DNA of 64,000 nt from the NCBI GenBank assembly GCA_050699635.1, contig JBOHFK010000008.1, positions 1 through 64,000 of the forward strand, given 5' to 3'. The DNA is from GCA-003244245 sp050699635 (GTDB lineage: Bacteria; Actinomycetota; Actinomycetes; Mycobacteriales; Pseudonocardiaceae). The translations under genes were made by a program, and so were the position numbers. Of the stretch, positions 17,196-26,449 are shown in pieces (the stretch's first letter is position 1; every line of letters starts with the position of its first letter). The notes below the pieces were generated by a model. It was not told the origin of the DNA, ran no database searches, and saw only the letters and a list, made by a program, of their open reading frames with translations.

Positions 17196-17343
17196 GGCCA
17201 CGCCGGCGCCGCCATGCAGGACCTGCCACGTCAGATGACCGCATTACCGATCAAGGTGACCCGCTCTGCGGACGGAAGATCGACAGCACTACTACGCGGA
17301 GAACCAGTCGGCGTCATGACGACCACTGGTTGGTGCGGCAACC

Positions 17344-18957
17344 TCAGGTATCAGATTTGCAACGCAATCCATCAGCTGAGAGCTCGAGGTTAGTCAGGTA
17401 GCGGATACCGGCCTCATCAACGCATTTGTTCCCTTGCAGGAAGGCGGTGTGCCGGGTGCCTTCGAAGGTCAGCAGGCGCGCCTTGATGTCATTGGCGAGA
17501 TTCACTCCCGCTTGATAAGGCGTCGCCGGATCCTGGGTCGTAGAGATCACCATCACGGTCGGCAGCCCCGGAGTCTTCGGCTGGTGGGGTCCACCGGTGG
17601 CAGGCACCGGCCAGAACGCGCAGTTGTCAAGAGCCGGCGACGGTGGTTGCCCATTATCGAGGAATGGAGCGACCTTGCGGTACTGAACGTCGATGTCACG
17701 GACCACATTTGGATCCTTGATGGCCGGATCATCGGCACAGTGAACTGCCTGGAAGACGTCCATTTCGGTGGAGTAGCTGCCATCCTGTGAACGTCCATAG
17801 TAGATGTCGGCCAAGCGCATCAGGCAGGAAATCTGAGAGTTCAGGGCTTGACAATCAGCATTCAATCGGCCCTGCGCAAGTTGCTGCAGACCGAGATTCA
17901 ACGTTGGCCAGAGGCTGTTGAGGTACAGCGCCTGAACGGTACCGATCGTGGCGTCGGTGTAGGACATCTTGCGCCCATCGGACACACCGGCCGACTGGTC
18001 GATCAGTGGGCGAACCAGAGCCTGATACCTGCTGACGGCCTGACCGCTATCCTTGCCCAGGCCACAATCAGGTTGGCCCACACACCAGGCCACGAAGGCG
18101 TCGAAAGCCTTCTGGAATCCTCTGCCCTGATCTATGAGTTCGGAAACTTGATCCTGCGCCGGGTCAACAGCGCCGTCGAGAATCATTGCCCGGACATTCT
18201 TGGGGAAGGCCTCGGCGTAACTCGCGCCGATCCGGGTACCATAGGAATAGCCCAAATAGGTCAGCTTCTCGTCACCGAGAGCCGACCGCATGACGTCCAT
18301 GTCACGGACCACGTCGCGAGTGCCAATATTGGCGAGTACGTCTTTGCCGGTGCGGGTGACGCATCCTTCGTTGTCGGCCTTTTCCTGATTCTCCGTCTTC
18401 GCGACCCCGGCCGGCGAGGAGTCGACGTTGAGGTTCATGAGCCGTTCGGCATCGCGTGTTTCCCGGGTCCGGCACAGCACCTGCGGTTCGCTGGCTCCCA
18501 CTCCGCGTGGGTCGAATCCCACGAAGTCAAGGCGTTGCCCGATGTCGTTGGTCGCGACCTCTTCGGCGAGGCTGGCCGCGGTACTCATACCGGACCCGCC
18601 GGGCCCACCTGGGTTGATGACCAAGGAGCCGACGCGATGCGCTTGATCCGACGCGGGTCGCCGGAGCAGGCCGATCTTGATGGCCCGGCCGCCCGGGTTG
18701 GCGTAGTCCAGCGGAACGTTGAGGTACGCACACTGGAGGCCGGGGTCGGCATAGGCCGTCTTGTCACGAGGGGTATCAGCGAAAGAGGTGCAGCCGGTCC
18801 AGGCCAGATGCTGGCCGTAGAACTGTCCCAGGCCTGCTGGCACCACGCCGGCAGGTGCCCGCTGCGCGGTGTCACCAGGGGCGGACGCGCACGCCAAGGG
18901 GAGCGACGCCACCGTGGCGAGCACCAGCCCGATCGACAGCCTCGATCCACGCTTCAT
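17344..18957 (-). CDS. Secreted lipoprotein alpha/beta hydrolase (tripeptidyl aminopeptidase-like)
   Basis: A 537-aa peptidase-like hydrolase of the actinobacterial TAP/SlpD-E group, which removes N-terminal tripeptides or acts on short peptides. The N-terminus has a signal peptide with lipobox PLACAS (Cys near residue 24). Seen: oxyanion region VINPGGPGGSG, nucleophile elbow YLGYSYGTRIG, and the C-terminal TAP domain with VISTTQDPATPY (probable catalytic Asp) and GTRHTAF (probable His). Cysteines near the C-terminus could form disulfides. ATG 18957 is preferred to the longer frame from 18993 because GGAGGA lies seven bases upstream. It should be anchored on the outer face of the membrane. 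Confidence 0.87.
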   Translation of the reverse strand: MKRGSRLSIGLVLATVASLPLACASAPGDTAQRAPAGVVPAGLGQFYGQHLAWTGCTSFADTPRDKTAYADPGLQCAYLNVPLDYANPGGRAIKIGLLRRPASDQAHRVGSLVINPGGPGGSGMSTAASLAEEVATNDIGQRLDFVGFDPRGVGASEPQVLCRTRETRDAERLMNLNVDSSPAGVAKTENQEKADNEGCVTRTGKDVLANIGTRDVVRDMDVMRSALGDEKLTYLGYSYGTRIGASYAEAFPKNVRAMILDGAVDPAQDQVSELIDQGRGFQKAFDAFVAWCVGQPDCGLGKDSGQAVSRYQALVRPLIDQSAGVSDGRKMSYTDATIGTVQALYLNSLWPTLNLGLQQLAQGRLNADCQALNSQISCLMRLADIYYGRSQDGSYSTEMDVFQAVHCADDPAIKDPNVVRDIDVQYRKVAPFLDNGQPPSPALDNCAFWPVPATGGPHQPKTPGLPTVMVISTTQDPATPYQAGVNLANDIKARLLTFEGTRHTAFLQGNKCVDEAGIRYLTNLELSADGLRCKSDT

Positions 18958-19067
18958 CCCAGAATCCTCCGCCTTACCCGCGCTTCGCCGCACAGTAAAT
19001 GGTCACACCCGCGATGAGCACACCGCAGTGACCACATCGCGCAACCGGACCCCTTCATCGGGTGAGC

Positions 19068-20111
19068 TTACTCATGGACCCGCCCGAGGACGTTCAACAG
19101 GTGGTCTTTGATCTCCGGCCGGCCCGCGGCTACGAGGGTGAACGCCGCCTCCCGGACCAGCCGCTGGGCATGTTGCCCGGCGAGGATCCCGGTGCTGCCC
19201 ACCGCCACCACCAGTGCACCTGCGCAGCGGTAGGCGTGCTCGGAGGCGGCGGCCCGCGCGGCCGGCATCGTCGACGGCTCGGCGAACCCACCGTCGAGCC
19301 GCTGACGGATCGCATGCCCCTCGGTGTCCAGCAGCTCCCCGATTTCTCCTCGGCCTGCCTCGCCGATCAACCTGATGCACCGCCGGGCGATACCCATCGC
19401 GAGGCAGCCGTTGAGCCGCGCGTTCATCAGTTGCCTGGCGAGGAAATCGCGGTGCGAGACCTCGGCGATGACCTTCTCGCCCGGCAACACATAGTCGGTG
19501 AAGCGCAGCCGGACGGTATTGCTGCCTTGAGCAGCGACCATGCGGAATTCCTCGACGGCGATGCCCGCACCGGCCGCAGCGTCGACCAATCCACTGATGA
19601 TGGTACCCGCGGACTCCCCCGCCCTGATCGCGGTGTTACGCGCCGAGACCTGCAGCACGTCGACGATGCCCCAGCCGGTGACCAGCGGGGCCGCACCGTT
19701 GAGCAGCCAGCCGCCGCCGGTGGCCGTTGCCCACAACCGCGGAGGTTGCGGGATCGCGCCGGCGTAGGCCACCCCGCCGCGCAGCTCCCCCCGGATCGCC
19801 GCACCAAAGTATTTGTCCCGCAGTTCCGTGTTCGCCGTGCCGGCGAGGCCACGCACCACACCGTGATGCTGCATCCAGGTGAAGGTCGTGGCGAGGCACC
19901 CACTGACCAACGTCTCCAGGATGCCGACCAGCGATGGGATGTCGACCTCGATCCCACCGTGCTCAGGCCCAGCGGCCAAGCCGTAGAAGCCCTCTTCAGC
20001 GAGCAGGTCAAAGTGACTGCGCGGGATCATCCCCAGCGCGTCGACCTCAATGGCTGCTGGGAACAGCACCTCCTCCGCGATCGTGTGGGCCCGCTCCAGC
20101 ATGCTCGCCAC
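19068..20111 (-). CDS. Acyl-CoA dehydrogenase family protein
   Basis: A 347-aa flavoprotein of the acyl-CoA dehydrogenase superfamily. Its N-terminal helical domain (FDLLAEEGFYGLAAGPEHGG), middle beta domain (GGGWLLNGAAPLVTGWGIVD) and C-terminal helical bundle are all recognisable. The family oxidises acyl-CoA at C2-C3 or, in side branches, acts as FMN-dependent monooxygenase. It is slightly short for a dehydrogenase (about 380 aa), and the RQLMNARLNGCLAMGIARR helix shows no clear catalytic Glu, so a non-standard substrate is possible. It is divergent from the hypothetical gene at 20211 with 99 bp between. Confidence 0.82.
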   Translation of the reverse strand: MASMLERAHTIAEEVLFPAAIEVDALGMIPRSHFDLLAEEGFYGLAAGPEHGGIEVDIPSLVGILETLVSGCLATTFTWMQHHGVVRGLAGTANTELRDKYFGAAIRGELRGGVAYAGAIPQPPRLWATATGGGWLLNGAAPLVTGWGIVDVLQVSARNTAIRAGESAGTIISGLVDAAAGAGIAVEEFRMVAAQGSNTVRLRFTDYVLPGEKVIAEVSHRDFLARQLMNARLNGCLAMGIARRCIRLIGEAGRGEIGELLDTEGHAIRQRLDGGFAEPSTMPAARAAASEHAYRCAGALVVAVGSTGILAGQHAQRLVREAAFTLVAAGRPEIKDHLLNVLGRVHE

Positions 20112-20210
20112 CCGAACAACGCTACCCCGCAGCCGCAGTTGGCATCATCGCTGTTCGGAGCCGGGACCCCTCGACGTCGAACGAACCGAACTGCGCCTTA
20201 ACATCGGCGC

Positions 20211-21341
20211 GTGCCGATTGACGCCACCGCGCTGCTTGCTCACGCGCACCGCCCAGCTGCCGAGCTCACCCGGCGCGATGTCGCCCGCCTGATCGTCAGC
20301 GTGCCCTCGACGGATGCGCTAGCCGCGATGCCGGCGTTGCGCCGCGAGCTGCTCGCGGCTCGCAACCCGTTCTCCGCCAGGTTCTGGGAGTCCGCCGAGG
20401 CCGTCCTCAATCAGATCGCCGCCAGCGTAGCCACCGTCGGTGAAGTGCATGGCTGGATCGAGGCAACCGGGACCGAACCGACCGCGATAATCGGGCTGCA
20501 CGTGTGGGAAGAGGAACCATCGCGCACGCAGCTCGCGCATGAGATGCATGACCTGCTCGTCGCACACCTCGAAGAGCGCCTCGCTGCGGGCGACATCGAC
20601 CCCGACGAGCTGCTCGCGGACAACCTCGCGGCGCTACAGGATTATCGGGCGCTGCAGGAACGCTGGCTCACCTCGCCGTTACCGGACGGCCGGGTACCCA
20701 TGACCGAGTTGCTCGACGAAGCGGATGAGGATCTCTTCGCCGAGTGGGACGCCGCTGAGCTGGCCGCCCTCGATGAGCTCCAGGACATCCTGGACGAGGT
20801 GGGTGAACGACCCCGCCCGGACTCGGAGCTGGAGACGGCCTGCCGGAGCCTGCGGGTCGCATTGGGGCGCGGGGGGTGGCCAGCCGATCTCCTCCGGGCC
20901 GGCGGTGGAGTCGATCCCCGCAACCTGGACCCCGACGACCAGCAGCTGTGGCTCCGGTTGGCCACCGGGGTCATCAACCCGGTGGAAGAGCCACCAGAGG
21001 ACATCCCGATCGAGGAACTGTCCGCCACCTCTCTCGATCACGAAGAGTGGCTGTGGGCGGTCGAGGCGCTAGCTCGGGGCGGTCCAGGGACTCCCGCGTC
21101 CGCCGACGACCTCGCCCGGTTCACCGCAGGTGCCAATGAGGACGGGGACGACATCGACGTGCTGGCCGGATGGTTCAGCCCGGTCGTCGAACAGTGGCAG
21201 CTGCTCGGCGCCCTGGACGATCGCGAGCGCCTCACTCCGCTGGGCTGGTGGGGCCTTCCTGAAGCACTCGTCCAGGCGTGGTCCACCGATGCCGATAGTC
21301 CCGATTCAGCGGGCTCAGCGGGGCTACGGCGGGTCGAATAG
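20211..21341 (+). CDS. Hypothetical acidic protein, Asp/Glu-rich
   Basis: A 376-aa protein starting at GTG 20211. I do not recognise the family. It is strongly acidic, with dense Asp/Glu stretches such as ELLDEADEDLFAEWDAAELA (about 164-183) and DPDDQQLW, and is predicted to be mostly helical and soluble, without signal peptide or membrane segment. Amino-acid use and third-position GC are those of a real actinobacterial gene. The last codons lie inside a long terminator hairpin (21304-21361). A role cannot be inferred from the neighbours. Confidence 0.75.
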   Translation: MPIDATALLAHAHRPAAELTRRDVARLIVSVPSTDALAAMPALRRELLAARNPFSARFWESAEAVLNQIAASVATVGEVHGWIEATGTEPTAIIGLHVWEEEPSRTQLAHEMHDLLVAHLEERLAAGDIDPDELLADNLAALQDYRALQERWLTSPLPDGRVPMTELLDEADEDLFAEWDAAELAALDELQDILDEVGERPRPDSELETACRSLRVALGRGGWPADLLRAGGGVDPRNLDPDDQQLWLRLATGVINPVEEPPEDIPIEELSATSLDHEEWLWAVEALARGGPGTPASADDLARFTAGANEDGDDIDVLAGWFSPVVEQWQLLGALDDRERLTPLGWWGLPEALVQAWSTDADSPDSAGSAGLRRVE

Positions 21342-21361
21342 CCCCGCTGAGCCCGCTGAAT
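21304..21361. terminator. Bidirectional terminator with perfect 22-bp stem
   Basis: Arms 21304-21325 and 21340-21361 are exact reverse complements around a 14-nt loop. It lies between the convergent genes at 20211-21341 and 21376-22740, and its left arm and loop encode the C-terminus and stop codon of the first. The long GC-rich stem without a T-run is common in actinomycetes. Confidence 0.85.
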
Positions 21362-21375
21362 GCGGGCCGGTGGCC

Positions 21376-22740
21376 TCAGTAACGCCAGCGGTGGGCGGCT
21401 ATTACCTCGTCCAGGGGGCGGTCGGCGGCCCAGGCGGCGTCGGATCGGCGTACCGCCAGGAACGCGCCCAGGAGTGGTTCGCCTAGTACTGCGGTGAGGC
21501 GCTTGGAGGTGGTGAGTGCCTCCTCCTGCTCAGCCGGTGTGGCCGGCAGCCGGGTGACGCCGTGGGCGGCGCGGGCCTGCTCACTCCACCCACCTGGGTC
21601 GGCCTGAATCGGCTCGCCGGGATCGACGCCGTCGCGCAGTCCCGCCACCCCGGCCGCGATGACCGCGGCCAGCGCGAGATAGGGATTGGCGGAGGCATCG
21701 GAGACTTTGAGCTCGACATTGGCATGATCGGCGCCGAGCAGCTCCGAGCCGACGACATAGCGCAGCGGCGCCTCGCGGTTCTCCACTCCCCAGAACTGGT
21801 AGGCGCCGGCCCAGTAGCCCGGTCGCAGCCGCGCCAGCGACGGCACACTCGGCGCGGTGATCGCGGCCAGGGCACGGAGATCACGCAGCAACCCGCCCAG
21901 CCAGCCCGTACCGTCCGGGCCCGGGCCGCGCTGCGCGTCACCGGCCAGCAGGTTGCGCCCGCCGCGCCACACCGAGGTGTGCAGGTGCCAGCCGTTCCCC
22001 ACGCCCGCCGCGGTGAACAACGGCGCGAAGCAGGCCCGCAGTCCGTTCGCCCTGGCCGCGGCGTGGATGGTCTGGCGAGTCAGCAGCTGCTGATCGGCGG
22101 CCGTGATCGGGTCGGACGCGACGATGCTGAGCTCCACCTGAGCGGGACCGTACTCGGCATGCAGCTGATTGACCGGCACGCCGTTGGCGGCCAGATCGGT
22201 CAGCAGGTCAGCAACGAACTCGTCCACTTCCAGCAGAGCGTGTGGGCTGTAACAGGGGGCCTGGTAGGCCAGCCGAGGTTCGGCGTCGGAACCGTCGGGG
22301 TCGCCAACCTGAGTGAGCACGAATTCCATCTCGTAGCCGGCTTTGATCTCCAATCCCTCGGCGGCGGCCGCCTCGACCTGTGCTTCGAGCACCGCGCGCT
22401 GGTCGTAGGGCCACGGCAAGCCATCCACGGTAACCTGCCGACCAGGCGCCCAGGCGAAGGCGGGCTGGCCAGCGAGCCGGGTCAGCCCACTCAGGTCCGG
22501 TATCAGCCGGACATCGCCGGAAGGAGTGGACAGACCCTCGTGGGCGAAGGTGATCCCGTCATGAGTGTCGAACACCGCGAACAGCGGGGTGACCCCGACC
22601 CCGCGCTTTGCGACCTGCGGAAGCGACTCGACCGGCACCGTCCTGGAGCGTGGTATCCCGTTGTTGTCCGCCCAGGTAATGGTCACCCCGGCGACGCCGT
22701 TGGCGGCCAGGTCCTTGGCCAGAGCACCTGCGTCGACCAT
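21376..22740 (-). CDS. Glutamine synthetase-like enzyme (GlnA3/GlnA4 type)
   Basis: A 454-aa member of the glutamine synthetase superfamily, probably an ATP-dependent gamma-glutamyl ligase acting on a polyamine, ethanolamine or other amine rather than ammonia. Seen: beta-grasp domain (VTITWADNNGIPRSRTVPVE), catalytic-domain metal ligands in KAGYEMEFVL and QLHAEYGPAQVELSI, the NGWHLHTS histidine motif, and VENREAPLRYV with the ATP/substrate Arg. The Tyr-adenylylation loop of GlnA type I is not evident. ATG 22740 was chosen for the AGGAGG about seven bases upstream, rather than the frame from 22770. It converges on the acidic protein gene. Confidence 0.85.
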   Translation of the reverse strand: MVDAGALAKDLAANGVAGVTITWADNNGIPRSRTVPVESLPQVAKRGVGVTPLFAVFDTHDGITFAHEGLSTPSGDVRLIPDLSGLTRLAGQPAFAWAPGRQVTVDGLPWPYDQRAVLEAQVEAAAAEGLEIKAGYEMEFVLTQVGDPDGSDAEPRLAYQAPCYSPHALLEVDEFVADLLTDLAANGVPVNQLHAEYGPAQVELSIVASDPITAADQQLLTRQTIHAAARANGLRACFAPLFTAAGVGNGWHLHTSVWRGGRNLLAGDAQRGPGPDGTGWLGGLLRDLRALAAITAPSVPSLARLRPGYWAGAYQFWGVENREAPLRYVVGSELLGADHANVELKVSDASANPYLALAAVIAAGVAGLRDGVDPGEPIQADPGGWSEQARAAHGVTRLPATPAEQEEALTTSKRLTAVLGEPLLGAFLAVRRSDAAWAADRPLDEVIAAHRWRY

Positions 22741-22858
22741 GTCCGTCCTCCTACCCGACCACACCGTCACCCGATCATGGTTGCGGTCAGGCTAGCGCGC
22801 CGGACCGTGAATGGTCAGTACCGGGAATCTGTCGGTCCCGACCGCTAGCGTCCCCCGC

Positions 22859-23368
22859 ATGTCCGCACCGCATAGCTCCCGCCCGCTCATGCCCGGCTAC
22901 GGCATCCTTCCGGCCGATCAGGGCAGCGGCCTGCTGTCCTGGTCCTGGGCAGAGGAACAGCTGACCACATCCCGCAACTACTGGTTGGCCACCGTGGGTC
23001 CGGAAGGGCAACCGCACGCTTTGCCGGTCTGGGGTACCTGGCTGGCGGGCGCGCTGTGGTTCTCCTGCAGCGGACGTTCCCGCAAGCGGCGCAACCTCGC
23101 GCATCAGACGCGCTGCGCAGTGACCACGCAGGACCCTGAGATGCCAGTGATGTTGCAGGGCGCCGCGGAAATCATCCGCCACGGGGATCAGCTAGAGTCC
23201 TTCCGTGCCGCGGTCAACGTCAAGTACGACGCGCACATCGAACCGGACTTCCTTGACCCTGACGTGAACGCCACAGTTCGGGTCCGGCCGCGAGTGGTCA
23301 TCGCGTTGCGGGAGGCGGACTTCGTCGGCTCCCCGACGCGCTGGACTTTCTCCGAAGAACACCCTTGA
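22859..23368 (+). CDS. Pyridoxamine 5'-phosphate oxidase-like flavin/F420-binding protein
   Basis: A 169-aa split-barrel protein. The strand NYWLATVGPEGQPHALPVWG and the following LWFSCSGRSRKRRNL segment are the cofactor-binding part of the PPOX superfamily, whose actinobacterial members bind FMN, F420 or haem and act as reductases or oxidases on unknown substrates. C-terminal VRVRPRVVIALRE and FVGSPTRWTF close the barrel. ATG 22859 gives the family-length protein; an upstream extension adds nothing. Its 3' end overlaps the convergent EamA permease gene by 71 bp. Confidence 0.82.
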   Translation: MSAPHSSRPLMPGYGILPADQGSGLLSWSWAEEQLTTSRNYWLATVGPEGQPHALPVWGTWLAGALWFSCSGRSRKRRNLAHQTRCAVTTQDPEMPVMLQGAAEIIRHGDQLESFRAAVNVKYDAHIEPDFLDPDVNATVRVRPRVVIALREADFVGSPTRWTFSEEHP

Positions 23369-24305
23369 TGTCGCCGTCACAGCGGGCGCGGCTGCCGACC
23401 GTGTGCACACCGACTCCTACGCCCACGGCAACAATGCCCGCAGCCTCCAGCGGGTGCGGCAGCTGACCCAGCGCTAGGAATCCGATCACCGATGCCGTCG
23501 CCGGCAAGAGTGCGAGTAGCAGCGCGAAGCGGGCCTGACCGGCTCGGCGAAGCACCATCTGGTCCAGGGCGTAAGGCAACACCGTGGACAGCACTCCCAC
23601 TCCGGCGGTCATCACGAGCAAGGTCGGCGAACCCCATACCGGGCCCGTGCCGGCCGCCAGCGGGCATAGCAGCACCGTGGCGAGGGTGAACCCGACGGTC
23701 ATGTCATCCAGGCCGTGGCCGCCGTGGGCCACCCACTTGCCGAGCACGATGTAGGCCGCCCACATCAGCGCGGCCAACAACGCCAGCAGCAGTCCGGTGC
23801 GGCTGCCGGCCACCCGGACGTCTGCGATGAGCGCCACACCGGTCGCGGCCAGGATCAGCGCCACGACACCACGGACGCTGCGCAAGCCCATCGCGGCCAC
23901 CACGATCGGCCCGCAGAACTCCACCGCGACCGCGGTGCCGAGCGGCAAACGGGCGATGGCCTCATAAAACGCGACGTTCATCAACCCGGTCACCAGGCCG
24001 AAGCCACCCGCCAGGATCAGCCGGCTGCCACGCCACGCAGCGCGATCCGGGCGCCGCCAGGCCAGTAGGACCAGCGCGGCGACCAGCATCCTCAGCCAGG
24101 CCACCCCGGCCGGGCTGAACCGATCAAACAGCAGCACGGCCAGCGCGGCGCCGAGGTACATCGAGCAGCCGCCGATCACAAAGAGCAGCGGGGCCGGAGC
24201 TTGTCTCCCACCCGCCCGAGCCACCTGTCCACCATCCGATCCTGACTCGCACTTGCGCAGCGGCGCCCGGGGTGCGGTACTAGCTCCACACAAGTAACTC
24301 GTCAC
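23298..24305 (-). CDS. EamA/RhtA-type permease (DMT superfamily)
   Basis: A 335-aa inner-membrane exporter-type protein with about ten hydrophobic segments in two EamA halves, such as GLVTGLMNVAFYEAIARLPL, LLLALLAALMWAAYIVLGKW and GFLALGQLPHPLEAAGIVAV. RhtA-like members export threonine, homoserine or other amino acids and metabolites. The first 27 residues are polar and unlike the family, so GTG 24224 is a likelier start (308 aa). The C-terminal tail of about 30 polar residues is encoded over the end of the convergent flavin-protein gene. Confidence 0.83.
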   Translation of the reverse strand: MTSYLCGASTAPRAPLRKCESGSDGGQVARAGGRQAPAPLLFVIGGCSMYLGAALAVLLFDRFSPAGVAWLRMLVAALVLLAWRRPDRAAWRGSRLILAGGFGLVTGLMNVAFYEAIARLPLGTAVAVEFCGPIVVAAMGLRSVRGVVALILAATGVALIADVRVAGSRTGLLLALLAALMWAAYIVLGKWVAHGGHGLDDMTVGFTLATVLLCPLAAGTGPVWGSPTLLVMTAGVGVLSTVLPYALDQMVLRRAGQARFALLLALLPATASVIGFLALGQLPHPLEAAGIVAVGVGVGVHTVGSRARCDGDIKGVLRRKSSASGSRRSPPPATR

Positions 24306-24451
24306 CTCGGGAACAGATCGAGAACCGCGTTCGTCTGCAACAGTGGGACCCTGAGATCCGATGTCTAGGGTTGACGGGGGATCCCGTGAGTACCACCGCC
24401 GGTTCGACCCGGTCTGGTCGCACTGACCTGACCAGGACGGAGGGAGAAGTC

Positions 24452-24637
24452 ATGACCAGCACGCTCACCCGCCCTGAGTTGACCGCTTCCGACCGTTGTG
24501 ATCGATGCGGCGCCGCCGCACGCGTCCGAGCAGTGCTGCCCTCAGGGGGAGAACTGCTGTTCTGCAACCACCATGCCCGCGAGCACTCGTCGAAGCTCAA
24601 GGAGCTCGCGGCGGACATCCAGGGCAGTGGGGCATAA
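24452..24637 (+). CDS. DUF7455-type small zinc-ribbon protein
   Basis: A 61-aa protein with CDRCGAAARVRAVLPSGGEL then LFCNHHAREH: a CxxC plus CxxH set that should bind one zinc ion. This small family is widespread in actinobacteria and has no known function. ATG 24452 follows GGAGGGAGAAGTC. It converges on the helicase gene 16 bp away; the two families are, from memory, often neighbours in actinobacterial genomes. Confidence 0.8.
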   Translation: MTSTLTRPELTASDRCDRCGAAARVRAVLPSGGELLFCNHHAREHSSKLKELAADIQGSGA

Positions 24638-24653
24638 GGGCCCGTCCGGCCCG

Positions 24654-26333
24654 TTACTGGGAACGTAGGTAGGCGATGCGCTTGTGGAGCTCCTCAGCGG
24701 TGGCCATCGCGGTGGGCGGGCCACCACACGCGGCGCGAACCTCCTGGTGGATCATCCCGTGCGGCTTGCCAGTGCGGTGATGCGCCATCGCGACGAGGGT
24801 GTTGAGCTCCCGGCGTAGCCCAGCTATGCGTTCCCGCGTCGTCGGCAGTCGGGTGGTCACGGGCGACCCGGACGAGCGCTCCGTCGCTCGGGCGAGCTGC
24901 TGTTCCTGACGCCGCCGCAGCAAGGCCCGCATCTGGTCGGGTTGGAGCAATCCAGGCAGTCCGAGGTAATCCTGCTCATCCTCCGTGGTGGAGAACGCCG
25001 CGGTACCGAACGATGCCCCGTCGTAGATGACCTGGTCCAACTCCGCGCTGGCACCCAGCGCAGTGAACGCGCGCTCCTGCTCCCCGGGCTCGTCGCGCTG
25101 CGCGTTGGCCTGCGCCAGCGCCTCGTCGTCCCAGCCCTCCTCCGCCCGGTGCGGTGCACCAAGGACATGATCACGCTGTTTCTCGAGTTCGCTCGCCAGC
25201 CCGAGCAGCACCGGCACGCTGGGCAGGAACACCGTGGCAGTCTCGCCGGGCCGCCTGGACCGGACGAACCGGCCGACCGCCTGGGCGAAGTACAGCGGGG
25301 TAGCCGCCGACGTCGCGTATACCCCGACCGCCAGCCGGGGCACGTCAACACCCTCGGACACCATCCGGACCGCCACCATCCAGGGCTCGTCGGAGTCGGC
25401 GAACGTGGCGATCCGGCCGGAGGCGGACGGGTCGTCGGACAGCACCAGCGCCGGCCGCCGACCGGTGATCTGCTGCAGGATCCCGGCGTAGGCCCGGGCC
25501 GCGGTGTGGTCGGTGGCGATCACCAGGCCGGCCGCGTCGGGTAGCGCGCCAGTGCGTAGCTGAGCCAGCCGGGTACCCGCCGCGGTGAGAACCGCCGGGA
25601 TCCACTCCCCCGCCGGGTCCAACGCGGTGCGCCAGGCCCGGGCGGTGTGCTCGGCGGTGAGCGGCTCCCCCAGCCGCGCGCAGTACTCGTCCCCGGCGCT
25701 GGTCCGCCAGCGGGCCTCCCCCGAGTAGGCGAGGAACATCACCGGGCGCACCACCCCATCGGCCAGCGCTTCGGAGTAACCGTAGAAATGATCCGCCGTA
25801 GATCGCAGCGCGCCGGCGCCGTCCGGTTCATAGCTGACGAACGGGATCGGTGTGTCGTCGCTGCGGAACGGGGTGCCGGTCAGGGCGAGCCGACGCACGG
25901 CTGAGGTGAACGCCTCCCGAACCCCCTCGCCCCAACTCTTCGCGTCCCCGGCATGGTGGATCTCATCGAGCACCACCAGGGTGCGGCGCCCCTCGGTACG
26001 CATCCGGTGCAGGGTCGGATGCGACGCGACCTGAGCGTAGGTGACCGCCACGCCCTGGTAGTCACGCGAGGTGGCGCCCACCGAGTTCGAGAACTCAGGA
26101 TCCAGCGCCAGGCCCACCTCCGCGGCCGCCCCCGCCCACTGATGCTTGAGGTGCTCGGTGGGAGTGACCACGGTCACTGCGTGCACGGTCCGGTCGGCCA
26201 GCAGCTCGGCTGCTACCCGTAGGGCGAAGGTCGTCTTCCCGGCTCCTGGCGTGGCGACTGCTAGGAAGTCTCGCGGCGCGTTGGCCAGGTACCTGGTCAG
26301 CGCCCTGCGCTGCCAGGCGCGCAGCGGCCGCAT
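24654..26333 (-). CDS. DEAD/DEAH-box SF2 helicase
   Basis: A 559-aa superfamily 2 helicase. Seen in order: Q-like LRAWQRRAL (residues 4-12), Walker A ATPGAGKTTFAL, VVTPTEHLKHQW (motif Ia), LVVLDEIHHAGD (motif II), RLALTGTPFRSD (motif III), then VRMVSEGVDVPRLAVGVYAT (motif V) and QAVGRFVRSRRPG (motif VI). The C-terminal 150 residues are charged and helical. Layout resembles XPB/UvrB-like or type I/III restriction helicases, but no methylase or specificity gene is nearby, so a housekeeping DNA/RNA helicase role is likelier. Confidence 0.87.
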   Translation of the reverse strand: MRPLRAWQRRALTRYLANAPRDFLAVATPGAGKTTFALRVAAELLADRTVHAVTVVTPTEHLKHQWAGAAAEVGLALDPEFSNSVGATSRDYQGVAVTYAQVASHPTLHRMRTEGRRTLVVLDEIHHAGDAKSWGEGVREAFTSAVRRLALTGTPFRSDDTPIPFVSYEPDGAGALRSTADHFYGYSEALADGVVRPVMFLAYSGEARWRTSAGDEYCARLGEPLTAEHTARAWRTALDPAGEWIPAVLTAAGTRLAQLRTGALPDAAGLVIATDHTAARAYAGILQQITGRRPALVLSDDPSASGRIATFADSDEPWMVAVRMVSEGVDVPRLAVGVYATSAATPLYFAQAVGRFVRSRRPGETATVFLPSVPVLLGLASELEKQRDHVLGAPHRAEEGWDDEALAQANAQRDEPGEQERAFTALGASAELDQVIYDGASFGTAAFSTTEDEQDYLGLPGLLQPDQMRALLRRRQEQQLARATERSSGSPVTTRLPTTRERIAGLRRELNTLVAMAHHRTGKPHGMIHQEVRAACGGPPTAMATAEELHKRIAYLRSQ

Positions 26334-26449
26334 GTGCGCTCCCCTCGGTCGCTGCCCTCGTCAGTGGCTCACAGTGTCACCGACCCGGTTTGCCACTCGC
26401 GAGGGGGGTAGCGCGCAGTGTGACCCCCCCTAATAACCTGGACCACAAC

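Larger units (their letters stand above)
16718..17343. other. 626-bp intergenic region with palindromes and no clear gene
   Basis: It holds an AT-rich palindrome near the MFS start (16817-16830), a perfect 12-bp palindrome TCACTTAAGTGA (17023-17034) and a long hairpin (17129-17195). Short open frames exist on both strands (for example 17027-17131 minus, SLTDSILGELTW; 17154-17393 plus) but have no codon-level or family support. The minus-strand one faintly recalls the start of DUF2262 proteins and could be a gene relic. Confidence 0.5.

Noticed and set aside
17154..17393. 79-codon plus-strand frame in the large gap
   Set aside because: Overlaps the hairpin and the end of the lipoprotein gene on the other strand; no recognised family and no ribosome site.
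24654..26333. Helicase as part of a restriction or defence system
   Set aside because: No methylase, nuclease or specificity gene is adjacent; neighbours are a small zinc protein and YihY.
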